A DNA stretch of 58,330 nucleotides from Leucobacter sp. Ag1 (GTDB taxonomy: Bacteria; Actinomycetota; Actinomycetes; Actinomycetales; Microbacteriaceae), in the NCBI RefSeq assembly GCF_000980875.1, contig NZ_LAYO01000089.1, positions 1 to 58,330 of the forward strand, read 5' to 3'. A model generated the notes under the pieces. It worked only from the letters and a program-made list of their open reading frames with translations. It was not told the origin of the DNA and searched no databases. The position numbers were made by a program, and so were the translations under genes. Shown here piece by piece: positions 1 to 9,215 of the stretch (the first letter of the stretch is position 1; each line of letters starts with the position of its first letter).

Positions 1-42
1 GCGACGACGTCCTCCCGGAACTCTCTGGGATAAGGACCGGGC

Positions 43-387
43 ATGATGACATCCTCCCCGCCAGCGCCTCCCGGCACTAACGATCAGTTGACACCGGTTC
101 GTTCCTCACGCCCACGTGATGACGGTCACGTTAGTGGTTTTAGCAGCGCTGCTGGTATCGCCTTGCGCCGAATTCAGGAGAAGCTTGATGCGTACAGAGA
201 GCAGATGAAGGGTCCAGGTCTGTCCGCGCCTGAGCAAGCAAGCTACGCTCTCTTGGAGGAGCTGAAGTCTGAGATCGAGTTGGAATGTGACCGCTACTGG
301 CGACGCAGCGGCATCGACTGGAGACCTCTGAATCCGGTCGCAAAGGGCTTCGTCAAGCGAGCAAACGAATCACACTCTGGCAACTGA
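43..387 (+). CDS. hypothetical protein, 114 aa
   Basis: A small soluble protein that I do not recognise. The N-terminal 40 residues are low-complexity and rich in Pro, Ser and Arg. Residues 40-114 look helical and charged, with alternating acidic and basic stretches and a WRRSGIDWRP segment near the C-terminus. It begins with two ATG codons in a row and has no strong ribosome binding site (AAGGACCGG lies just upstream). It is the only plus-strand gene before the minus-strand defence cargo and sits at the left edge of the window, so its partners may be outside. The composition of the second half argues for real coding; function is unknown. Confidence 0.5.
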   Translation: MMTSSPPAPPGTNDQLTPVRSSRPRDDGHVSGFSSAAGIALRRIQEKLDAYREQMKGPGLSAPEQASYALLEELKSEIELECDRYWRRSGIDWRPLNPVAKGFVKRANESHSGN

Positions 388-602
388 CGTGATGTCTAAC
401 TCCTAGTTGAGAACGCTGGGACCCGCGAGCAAAGTCGTCCGTTGGGATCTCCGCGTCCCATCCGACCGAGTCGTCTGGATGCGAAATCTAGGTAGTCGCG
501 TCTCCATACCCACATGAGATTCATGATCGACAACTCCTTGATCTTGCCAGGCTTGGGACGCTGCTGACGCTGATACAGCTCCCGAACCCCGAGCCGCGTT
601 CC

Positions 603-991
603 CGACGGGCCGTGCCCCCCCCGCTGGTAGATGCCCCATGGGCCTTGACCTCGATATGCTGATCGTTCGCGATCAGCACCTCCAGGCGCGCCTATTGCTC
701 CTCAGTGAGCAAACCCGAACCGGTGTGGAGGGTTCGGAGACCTTCGTAGAGCGGATCGGCTTTCCCGCCCCGCTGCCCGAACGAGTCGCACTGGATCCGG
801 CGACGCACTCGTCGAGTGCGTCGCCGGCCGACGTCACGGGTTGGAAGGGCCCCCATCAGCGTCACCACGTCGGGCAGCTCCTCACTGGAGACGTTCCTGA
901 GTCCAGTGAATCCGCCCATCGCGGCGGCCTCGCCTCCGCCCCACGAACTGCTTCGCCCTGCGCCGTGGGCTGCCGCCCGCACGCCGCGCAC
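603..991 (-). pseudogene. ISL3-family transposase remnant
   Basis: A broken piece of an ISL3-type transposase. Read on the minus strand, GFTGLRNVSSEELPD, then GGKADPLYEGLRTLHTG and LLTEEQ, follow the central part of ISL3 transposases (GFTGFK..EELPDAV..MDPFHV, RKGDPLY..RRTLHTG, LLT). A stop then interrupts at about 690, the frame continues as ARLEVLIANDQHIEVKA, and a second shift gives the family's WGIYQR motif near 625. The N-terminal DNA-binding part and the C-terminal catalytic end are missing. The rest of the 388-1163 gap holds no intact gene; a stretch at about 430-600 on the same strand reads like decayed coding sequence that I cannot name. No terminal inverted repeats were recognised. 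Confidence 0.7.
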
Positions 992-1163
992 ATGCTATTC
1001 GGTATCTGTCGGACGAGAAACCCGCTCACCCCGATTGCCCCCGCAGCACCGATAACTCATCTAGCGTTATATGCGCCCAGCGTCGCCCATGTAACAGATG
1101 CAACTGTGACACCGGCGTTTCCGTGGAGGCGCGGCGGAGCTGACCCGCACCTCTTCTATCGCG

Positions 1164-3710
1164 TCAAGAGGTCTCTCGCGGCTCCCGCTTCGCGCGCCGC
1201 GTGAAACTCTGGAAGAAGCCCTCCATGGTCAAGTTGAGCGCTGAAAGCTGCGCACCTACCTCCACAGCGTCCTTGAACCCGTCGTTTTGAGCGAGCGCTC
1301 GGGCGAACTTCTTCAACGCTTTCTTGAGTTCCTTCATGTCGGCCCGGTTGATCGAGCGACAGTTGGGTGGTGGTGTGCCCGCGCGCTCAACGACGTGACT
1401 CGGGTGAACCACGAGAGGGATGACTTTCGCATCGGCACCGTACTCGCCCTGGGCCCAGTTCACGGAACCGGCGAGTTGGTTGATGTCCTTCTTCCAGATG
1501 ACCTTGGCTGTCGCGCCGGTTTTCGCCTCAATCACCACGTACCGGTGCATTCCGGTCGACCACATCACATCGCTGCCGATCTTGAAGTCCCGTTCCGGCT
1601 GCTGGGCGAGGAACCCGAGGTGCTGTCCAAGCGAGGCGAGGGCGTCCTCCGCTTCGTCCGTGCGGACCGGGTCCCACGCCAGATCGGTGATCAGTACGTC
1701 GATGCCGACGATCAGCTCCGCGCCGTTGTTGTACGCCGCCGACAGGAAGGACTTTGCCTGCTGTGCTTGATCGTCATTTTGCCCGAGTTGCTCATAGGCG
1801 ATGCCGGCAAGCGGGGTGAGGACAGCCGGGTTGTTCCGCGAGGCCTGATCCAGCACAAGTTGCGCGGTGACTCCGTTCACGTGACCGAGGTAAGCCGCGT
1901 GAGTCTCGCCGAGCCATCCGGCGAGTCGTATGTCACCGACGGCAGCCGCAGCGTTGACAGAGTGCCCCGCGTGCTCGGCCGCTTCCTCATACCGGCCAAC
2001 GCGCGCGGAGTTGTAGGCCGCGCGTAGGTGGCGCGAGACATCTGAGACGGCACCGGGGTCATACTTAACCCCAAGAAGCGCTTCCCGTGACAGGGTGCGG
2101 AAGGCAGCATCGCCACCAATGACCTGCCTGATCACAGCCTCAATGTCGTGAACCGTGGCGCCTTCGAGGTCTGAGGCGATCGTCCGCGAGAGCTTAAGCT
2201 GCGCGCGTGTTGCGGGCGAAAGCCTGTCAGCAGTGTCTGCCCTCGCCACGAGCTGTGTCAGGCGCGGGCCAATGAGGACGACCGCGCAACGATCATCCCG
2301 ACTGCGGACGCCACGACCGATGCCTTGCTCAAGTCGCTGCAACTGGCGGGCGACCATTGCCTCGCTGTCACGCAAAGCGATAGCTTCGCGTCGTTCAGAG
2401 CCGGTGTACGCGAAGGGCAGACTGTCGATGACGAGCAACCGGCAAGCTTTGTCTGGTAGATCGATGCCGTCGTAACGCCCAACGACCACAACCAAACCGA
2501 CATGACCGGCTCGCAGTTTCGCTACTGCCGAGCTGATGTCGTCAGGTTTGCTGACTGTCGTGTGCGCGAAACTCGACCACCCATCGGCGAGCCGCCAGCT
2601 CGGTACGAGCACGACGACGTTATGATCCGCTGCGACCGCGCCTGCGAGCTCTCGAATCTCTGAGACTTTGATCGTGGGGTTGAGCTCCTGCGGTGCGAGG
2701 ACAAGGCGGTCTCCCAGGTCGGACGCCGTATCGGGCACGATCGATTTTGCAACGCTCTCGGGATCGGCATCGAAATGTGTCACCAACAAGCTGTCATCGG
2801 CCAGCGTAGCTGTCATGTAGATGCGCCGCTTCGCCTCTGCGAAAGACGGGAATTTCTCGACTGGCGTGCACGGCGGCTTGATCTCAATCTCTTCTGCGGA
2901 GACAGTCACCTCGCAGATCGCCAGCAGATCCACTATGACAGGCCAGGACCATTCGAAATCCGAAGTCGTTCGATGGGGACGCAGGATGGCAAGCACCTGC
3001 TCCTGCCGCGAAGTCCACGCCCAGAAGGGAACGCGGAGGACTGCACTTCGATCTACATCTCGGATGTCCAGGTAGGCGTTTAGCCCCTGCGCTTTGAGGT
3101 CCTCCTCGAACAGGTCAAGCAGTTGCTCATATGCCGCGTGGTTTGCCGGGATCGCCAATCGAGCGCCCTCCTCGGCGATCGCAAGCGCTGCATGTGCGTC
3201 ATCGATGACGACTGTTCCGACGGGTACTGGCTGGCGCGTGGTTGATCCTGCTATACCAAAGCGGGTCTTGGCGTTCATCAAGGTCTTCATCGTGGTCACG
3301 CAGATCGCCTCGCCTGCGGTGAACTTATGATTCTCCGGGTCGGTGACCACCGCCAGCCCGAGAGCGCGTGCTTCCTCCTCGACCCGCTCAGCAAGATGAG
3401 AGTCAGGGGCCACGTACAGGGCGGGTCCCTTCCCTTCGTGGAGCGACGACTGCAGCATCAACAGTCCGACGATGGTTTTTCCACCACCCGTATTCGTCTT
3501 GATGACGAGGTCTGTTTCGGCCCTACGGGGGTACCAAGCGTCGAGAACAGCGCCTTGCACTGAGCGCAGGTACCCGTAACCAGCTTCCTTGTTCGGCAGA
3601 GCATCGAAGAGTTCAGTTGGCTCAGTAATGGCGCGAATCGCCGCCCCAGCAGTCAGCTTGCCGAAGTTGAAACCAGGCTTTTTCGTCATGCCTAAAGTAT
3701 CCCAGACCAT
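1164..3710 (-). CDS. SF2 (DEAD/DEAH-like) helicase with C-terminal PD-(D/E)XK nuclease
   Basis: An 848-residue putative ATP-dependent nucleic-acid translocase fused to a nuclease. Helicase motifs are visible: TNTGGGKT (Walker A, residues 72-79), VVIDDAHAA (motif II as DDAH, 170-173), MTATL (motif III, about 299-303) and QGIGRGVRS (motif VI, 462-470). Residues about 550-660 are helical and TPR-like. Residues about 690-760 carry a PD-(D/E)XK core: SDVMW with Asp714, VIEAKTG with Glu728 and Lys730, then a Gln at 745. A second ATG at 3689 is an equally possible start. The gene follows the NACHT gene on the same strand after 292 bp, so the two may act together in anti-phage defence; that is inference. 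The fusion is too long to be a simple restriction subunit, and no methyltransferase is nearby. Confidence 0.75.
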   Translation of the reverse strand: MVWDTLGMTKKPGFNFGKLTAGAAIRAITEPTELFDALPNKEAGYGYLRSVQGAVLDAWYPRRAETDLVIKTNTGGGKTIVGLLMLQSSLHEGKGPALYVAPDSHLAERVEEEARALGLAVVTDPENHKFTAGEAICVTTMKTLMNAKTRFGIAGSTTRQPVPVGTVVIDDAHAALAIAEEGARLAIPANHAAYEQLLDLFEEDLKAQGLNAYLDIRDVDRSAVLRVPFWAWTSRQEQVLAILRPHRTTSDFEWSWPVIVDLLAICEVTVSAEEIEIKPPCTPVEKFPSFAEAKRRIYMTATLADDSLLVTHFDADPESVAKSIVPDTASDLGDRLVLAPQELNPTIKVSEIRELAGAVAADHNVVVLVPSWRLADGWSSFAHTTVSKPDDISSAVAKLRAGHVGLVVVVGRYDGIDLPDKACRLLVIDSLPFAYTGSERREAIALRDSEAMVARQLQRLEQGIGRGVRSRDDRCAVVLIGPRLTQLVARADTADRLSPATRAQLKLSRTIASDLEGATVHDIEAVIRQVIGGDAAFRTLSREALLGVKYDPGAVSDVSRHLRAAYNSARVGRYEEAAEHAGHSVNAAAAVGDIRLAGWLGETHAAYLGHVNGVTAQLVLDQASRNNPAVLTPLAGIAYEQLGQNDDQAQQAKSFLSAAYNNGAELIVGIDVLITDLAWDPVRTDEAEDALASLGQHLGFLAQQPERDFKIGSDVMWSTGMHRYVVIEAKTGATAKVIWKKDINQLAGSVNWAQGEYGADAKVIPLVVHPSHVVERAGTPPPNCRSINRADMKELKKALKKFARALAQNDGFKDAVEVGAQLSALNLTMEGFFQSFTRRAKREPRETS

Positions 3711-3769
3711 TCCGCGCTTGAAGATGTACGACGACGGCGGTTATTTGGTCTTCGGACTTTGGCAAGGCC

Positions 3770-3807
3770 GATCCGCCCAGCACCCTTCTTCGGGTGCAGG
3801 GCGGATC
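3770..3807 (-). terminator. strong hairpin between NACHT and helicase genes
   Basis: Two perfect arms, GATCCGCCC (3770-3778) with GGGCGGATC (3799-3807) and GCACCC with GGGTGC, are separated by one A-A mismatch and close on a TTCTTC loop. It lies 3' of the NACHT gene and 5' of the helicase gene. There is no U-tract on either side, so it could terminate, attenuate or stabilise the transcript between the two genes. The rest of 3711-4002 holds no gene. Confidence 0.5.
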
Positions 3808-4002
3808 TGCGTCCTCACTTCGCTGACGTTCAGGCCAACCCCGGATGAGCTGGCAACACGGTAGTCGTGGATGGTGCCGCCTGAGAGGAATAGGCCCCCA
3901 GAGGTCTACGTGAAGACGCTGCTTTTCTTATTGTTTGCAACGTTCCTCACGTGTCAGTGGCGTGTAGTGCAAAGTCTTCCTGCCTGGATGTTGCCACCTG
4001 CT

Positions 4003-7000
4003 TCAGCTACGGATCGGCAGGTGCTTCGTAAGAGCAACCGCTGCCACACGCGCGGGAGATTCCGCACCGGTGAAGGGGTTATGGATCACCACATCCGGGT
4101 TCGCAATGATGAGAGTCTCCCGAACTACTGTCGCGGTGCTCTCATCGAGAAGTCCGACGTGGTCGAGCACCGTTGCCAGCAAGTACGCCCGTTGCGTATC
4201 TAGCGCCGGGCCGCGAGTATACCCCTCCTTGGGCGCCTGGTCCCAGATCGGCGTGCTGGAATCAGACGAAGCAGGATCCTGGATCGCGGCTCGAAGCGCA
4301 ATGACCGCGTCGGTGTCGTAGCGGATCCGGCGCAATAGTGGGCCTGTTAGGAGGGGAAAAAGCTCAGTGGCGTCTCGGAGCATGATCTGATGGTGCGCCC
4401 GCTCGACAATCACCGGTAGCGTGCGGGGTGGGCAGGACCGCAAGGCGATAGCAAGTGAGTCGATCCATTCGCGACGTTCTCGGGGAGCACCATCGCGGAA
4501 CCAAGACTCCAGATCGGCGAACAGTGCACGACTATGCTCATCGTTCGGGAACAATTCGCAGAACAAGGCCCGGATCTCCGGGTCTGTGTCGAACCCCGGA
4601 TGCTGCGTCAGCGCATCACGAAGTACGTCAGCAGGAATCTGCCACGAGTTTGGATCGACCAATAGATCATATATCTCTGCCGCCTCACGCCGGTCTGATG
4701 CGCCAGAATCGACATGTGCCAGACAAGCGATGAAAAGGTCAAGGTCGCGGCGCCCGCCGCGATGCAACCAAAGCAAATACTCTGCGCTAGCTCGGAACTG
4801 AGGGTTTGTGTCGGCCTCTGCGCGAATGAGTTCGTTGACGACGGGGTGTGTCGACAGGCTGGTGCTGAGCCTTCGAAGCACGCTTGCACGTACGCCTTCG
4901 CGGACATTTCGCGCGTTGGCAGCGGACAACAGCATGAACAGGTCCTCGCCGAAGTGCGCAAACACCTCGCCCCAATTGGCATTGAGAAGGTCGACCAGCT
5001 CACGGTCGACACCTCCGAAAAGATGACGCAAATGCACGCCTGGCCGAGTGGGTTCCCCGATGGTTTCCAGGAGTCCGTCATGCAGTCCGAGGTCGCCGAG
5101 CAGCAGCATCCCCACCCATCCGTTCTGCCGACGGTCTTCCAGCACCGGACCGTAACCGCAAAGTTCGGCTTGCACCTGTTCTCGCAACCAGTCGGAAGCC
5201 TCCTTGCATTGTGCTTCCTCGGCGCTCGGCGAGATCCGGTACCGTTCCACGCGACGGATCATGCCGGTCAATGCCGCGCGTTGCACCCATACGTCCGGAT
5301 CCTCACCCCAGTGCTCGAGCAGGTCACGCAAGGTAGCAGGAGTTAGATCGGATCGGGTCAGCGCATCGACGAGCGTCTCCCGAAGTCGTGCTGGTAGGTA
5401 GGCGAGCTGATCGAGAACTGCGTCCATCATCAGGTTGGCGGTGGGGTCAGCGCGAGAACCGTACGCGCGCACGATAATTGGAGGTGCGGGGTCGTGGATA
5501 CCTGGGCTGAGATGCTGGGGGTGCTGTAGGGCTCTCAAAGCGAATGCGATGACGGCTTCGTGCGCCGGCCACGCAGTGACAATCGCGTCTACATGCCAGG
5601 TAAGAAATCCGGTCCCGATCGCCGTGCAGAGTGTCGCAAGTTCGTCCGGGTCATAGCCGCGTAGAACAGCAGCGGACGCAGAGTCTTCCGTGGCACTGGC
5701 GAGCTGGGCCCAAGCATCAGCGACGGCTGTCGCCAGCACGACCCGAGCTTCTCCGTCTCCCTCGTCCGCTGAGGACCGCAGGAGCCCCACGAGCACCCGA
5801 AGCCCTTCTTCGGCACCAAGCACCTCCAGCGCTAGTGGTGCAAGCGGTGCCGCCGTTTCGAGGGGTCCGTACAGTCGCTCATTGAAGACCGCACGCACTT
5901 CGGGCTTGTCTCCGAACCGCTCCAACAGCGCTTTCCCAACGCGGACGGGGCGCCAAGAGTCCAGAGCAGGCAGAAGCGCTTCAAGCGCGTCGTCGTCAGG
6001 CAACGATTCAGCAAGAGCGAGGACTCCCTCGCTGAACGAAAGGTTTGGAGCTTCTTCCCGGATGGTCGCCGCGGCACTACGCGCGAAAGCGGGATCGGCA
6101 CTCCACGACTCGGGGATGAGCCTAAGGTTGTGTAGTACGAGCCCGTGCCGATCGGGGTTTTCCAACTCGCCCGCGACCCAGCTCTTGATTTCGTCGTCAC
6201 CGCTGAATGTGGTGCACGCCAGCAGCCAGGCCATCGACCGGTCGCCACCGTTTTTGCCATTGCCCGATAAGGTCTCCAGCACGAACCGCGCCGCTTTCGG
6301 CTGCTCGAACAACGCATGTTGCACAAACGGGACTGCGAGATCTTTCCAGTGCTCCCGCGGCCGCAACCCCTCGTGCCACAGGAACCTTCCGAACCACTGC
6401 TCCTCAGCCGCCGAAAGGAAATCAAACTTACCCCCTGCCGCTTCTCGCAGAAGGTGCAGTGCGCAGACTCGCAGCTCCGGGGTGATCTGAGTTCTCGCCC
6501 ACTCCAGAAGAGGGGGCAGCTGCGGCCAGTCAGGCCACCCAGTTCCCAGGCATAGCAGCGCGAATGCTTGGTCGATGGCTGTCGCGCCGTCTCCGACGCT
6601 TGCCTCAATGAGGGCACCAATTGTCGCGTCGCCGGAGTAACGGACGGCGATGGCATGGGCTGCATTCAGCTGCACACTCTCTTCCTCATGTCGCAGTCCC
6701 CACATCAGCGCGGGCAGGACCCCCTCCTCCGCAACAGCGGTGTCGCGGAGCATCCATAGAGGGGATTCTGGTGAGGGGTGCGCGGCGCTGAGCCATCGGC
6801 TGAATGTCTTGAGAAGCAATGGTGTTAGCGACATATGTTTTGTCATCGAGACCAGCGACGCGATCAAGGTAGCCCGGTGGTCAGTGTTGGCGTGCCCATT
6901 GACTCGGTCGATGATTTCCGTCACCCATTGCGATTGCTTCGACGTGGTGATCGCGACGCCGGCCGCGATCGCGTCGGCGATAAGCTCATACTTGTCAACC

Positions 7001-9135
7001 GGGTCCGCTTCGGGGTGCTCGCTGAGCCGAGTGAGCAGGGACGCGTTCACATGTGCGTTGACCTGCGCGGCAAGCCCGGCGACGAGCACATCCCTCCAGG
7101 TAGGGTCGCCAGCCCGTGCGGTCAGGACGTTCTCTTGCGCTTCGGGCGAGAGGGTGGCCAGATGCTCGCCGGCAAGCTGGTCGAGCAGAACCCTGTGCAG
7201 GAATCCAACCATACCGACGTCTTGCGGGACCAGCAGACCATACTCGTCTTCCGCCTGCGACAGCACCGCCGTCGCGACCCGGGCCGCATCCGCCGCAGGA
7301 TAGGCCAACCCGTCGTCGCGACGAAGCTCCTCCCGGAACCATCGCTCCATCTCCTGACGTGGTCGGACTGCTGAGCCGCCCTCTACCCGTGCCTGGTAAG
7401 CGACGCCGCGGAGCACAGTGAGCATGTCACCGGTAGAAAACTCTGACCCCGCTGCGTAGGAGGCTCGGCGCCGCATTTGCGGGTGTTTGTCCACCAGAAG
7501 TTGGACGAGTGCGGAGTACAGTTGGAATCGTTGTGGAGGGAGTGACTCACCCCGCCAAGATTTCGCCAGCAACCCGAGAAAAAGCGGGGTTCCCAGTAGC
7601 GCGCTCAACGCTGGGATCTGGGTCAATTCCGCTAGGAACGAGTCCGCTTGCGGGCTGGGGGCGCCGTCTGCGTTGATCGTGTCGGACTCGGACAGCACCC
7701 GGGCGACCAGGTCAATCTGCTGCGGGTAACTGAGCGGCGCGAGGACCGCTTTGGCCCAGGGCTCCACCCAATTCAGCCGGTCCACCGCGTTTGGGCGGGC
7801 AGTGAGGATCGCGCCTATGCGGCGCTGGGCCACGAACGACTCGACGAGCCCAAGCGCGTATTCAGCAGAGGCGGGATCACTCCATTCGTCGACGCCGTCG
7901 ACGAGCAAGACCGCCCGTTCATCATCCAGAGCAGGCTGGGTGAGATCCCACACCGACGGCCCACCTTGGCGGGTGATCCAGGCCTGAATGGCGGACACAA
8001 CGGAGTTTGTGGTGGAGCCTTCGAGATGTCGGCAGAGAAAGCCGAATGGCAGCCATAGTGGCAAGTCGCCGCCATGCGCCCGCTGCAGCGCCACGGACTG
8101 CGGCTCGACAGCGAGCAGGTCCACGGCTGTAAACATCAAGAAACTGGACTTGCCCGACCCAGGTGCGCCTATCAGGAGCCGCAATCGAGCAGACTCGATC
8201 CATTCGTCGGCCGGAGTACGTGCCCGGTCAGCCTCTGCGTTTCTGACTGGGCCTCGCCGTACTTGCCGGCGCCCACGGCGACGCATCATCCGAGGAGTCC
8301 CCACATACTCCTCCATTGGCTCGAACGAGGCAGGATCCCCCGTCTGATCCGGTTCCACGGCAGCAACCCGTGCCGACGCGTCCCCTGAGGATGGCTGAGT
8401 ATCGAGAATCAGGTACGGCAAACCCTGGGTATGTGTACCGGTGATCGTCCGGGATGCTCCTTGCGATCGGAACGCGGCCCGGTAGAGACTTCCCAGGGCG
8501 CCACGGACCGCTCGTGCCCGCTCGGGGGTGATCCGCCGAGAAAGCTCCGCGGCGCGGTCTTCACCACAAAATGCGGCCACCCACGCCCGCCCAAAGAAGT
8601 CATCCACCAGACGAGGATGATCGCGGAGCCGATTCGCAACTTCTTCTGCTCCCCACGGCTCAAACTCGATGCCATGCTCGGCGAGGAACTCGCGCCCAGA
8701 TCGGACAGCCGCATCCAGACTCGTTTCGCGAAGCGACGAACTCGTAGCGTAGTAGAAGCGAGAGCAACGGTCCGCCCACTCGCCGGCGAGGAAGTCAGCA
8801 ATCGCAGAGCTGATTGACGCGGCAGTGAGGTTCTTCACCCGACGTGACTGCAAAGCCACGAAACCTCTCTCTGCCGTGGCTTCGGCGTCCAGCGTGGAAG
8901 CCCTTCGCGCATACACGTCGATCCCAGCCTGGGCCTGCCCGGGCAAACCGTACAGATTCGCCTGTTCGATGTGCGCTTCCGTCTCCAGCAGGCGCGCAAA
9001 CAAACGTTCAGCGTTCTCGGGAGTCAAATCACCAACAGGCAACAGCGCCGGCTTGGTCTGCACCGGTGGGTCCGGCCATGGGCCGTCCGGAACGGACCAC
9101 AGTGTAGCCGGCAGTTCGAGTTGGCTCTTCGACAT
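4003..9135 (-). CDS. NACHT/STAND NTPase with N-terminal PD-(D/E)XK-like domain, Avs-like
   Basis: A 1710-residue putative anti-phage sensor-effector. Residues about 35-190 look like an Mrr/PD-(D/E)XK fold: an acidic helix (ETEAHIEQ), GQAQAGIDVYAR with Asp73, then FVALQSRRVK, where the usual ExK or QxK reads QSRR. Residues about 315-480 are a NACHT/STAND NTPase: GAPGSGKS (Walker A, 323-330), LLVDGVDEW (Walker B, 410-418) and ILTARP (443-448). The remaining roughly 1200 residues are helical and HEAT/TPR-like, as in the sensor part of STAND defence proteins. Size and layout match Avs-type proteins, but the family was assigned by eye. It lies 80 bp after a small membrane protein gene and 292 bp before the helicase-nuclease gene, all on the same strand. 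Whether the nuclease domain is active is uncertain because the catalytic lysine position is arginine. Confidence 0.75.
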   Translation of the reverse strand: MSKSQLELPATLWSVPDGPWPDPPVQTKPALLPVGDLTPENAERLFARLLETEAHIEQANLYGLPGQAQAGIDVYARRASTLDAEATAERGFVALQSRRVKNLTAASISSAIADFLAGEWADRCSRFYYATSSSLRETSLDAAVRSGREFLAEHGIEFEPWGAEEVANRLRDHPRLVDDFFGRAWVAAFCGEDRAAELSRRITPERARAVRGALGSLYRAAFRSQGASRTITGTHTQGLPYLILDTQPSSGDASARVAAVEPDQTGDPASFEPMEEYVGTPRMMRRRGRRQVRRGPVRNAEADRARTPADEWIESARLRLLIGAPGSGKSSFLMFTAVDLLAVEPQSVALQRAHGGDLPLWLPFGFLCRHLEGSTTNSVVSAIQAWITRQGGPSVWDLTQPALDDERAVLLVDGVDEWSDPASAEYALGLVESFVAQRRIGAILTARPNAVDRLNWVEPWAKAVLAPLSYPQQIDLVARVLSESDTINADGAPSPQADSFLAELTQIPALSALLGTPLFLGLLAKSWRGESLPPQRFQLYSALVQLLVDKHPQMRRRASYAAGSEFSTGDMLTVLRGVAYQARVEGGSAVRPRQEMERWFREELRRDDGLAYPAADAARVATAVLSQAEDEYGLLVPQDVGMVGFLHRVLLDQLAGEHLATLSPEAQENVLTARAGDPTWRDVLVAGLAAQVNAHVNASLLTRLSEHPEADPVDKYELIADAIAAGVAITTSKQSQWVTEIIDRVNGHANTDHRATLIASLVSMTKHMSLTPLLLKTFSRWLSAAHPSPESPLWMLRDTAVAEEGVLPALMWGLRHEEESVQLNAAHAIAVRYSGDATIGALIEASVGDGATAIDQAFALLCLGTGWPDWPQLPPLLEWARTQITPELRVCALHLLREAAGGKFDFLSAAEEQWFGRFLWHEGLRPREHWKDLAVPFVQHALFEQPKAARFVLETLSGNGKNGGDRSMAWLLACTTFSGDDEIKSWVAGELENPDRHGLVLHNLRLIPESWSADPAFARSAAATIREEAPNLSFSEGVLALAESLPDDDALEALLPALDSWRPVRVGKALLERFGDKPEVRAVFNERLYGPLETAAPLAPLALEVLGAEEGLRVLVGLLRSSADEGDGEARVVLATAVADAWAQLASATEDSASAAVLRGYDPDELATLCTAIGTGFLTWHVDAIVTAWPAHEAVIAFALRALQHPQHLSPGIHDPAPPIIVRAYGSRADPTANLMMDAVLDQLAYLPARLRETLVDALTRSDLTPATLRDLLEHWGEDPDVWVQRAALTGMIRRVERYRISPSAEEAQCKEASDWLREQVQAELCGYGPVLEDRRQNGWVGMLLLGDLGLHDGLLETIGEPTRPGVHLRHLFGGVDRELVDLLNANWGEVFAHFGEDLFMLLSAANARNVREGVRASVLRRLSTSLSTHPVVNELIRAEADTNPQFRASAEYLLWLHRGGRRDLDLFIACLAHVDSGASDRREAAEIYDLLVDPNSWQIPADVLRDALTQHPGFDTDPEIRALFCELFPNDEHSRALFADLESWFRDGAPRERREWIDSLAIALRSCPPRTLPVIVERAHHQIMLRDATELFPLLTGPLLRRIRYDTDAVIALRAAIQDPASSDSSTPIWDQAPKEGYTRGPALDTQRAYLLATVLDHVGLLDESTATVVRETLIIANPDVVIHNPFTGAESPARVAAVALTKHLPIRS

Positions 9136-9215
9136 GAGGCCATGCTATTGGGGCGCTACGACATCGATCGTGGTCTCGAATGCGCCAGTCATGTGCCGAT
9201 TGCGTCGGACTTCGA

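Noticed and set aside
638-1204. A plus-strand frame of 188 codons in the left gap
   Set aside because: It is antisense to recognisable ISL3 transposase residues and has no coherent protein features.
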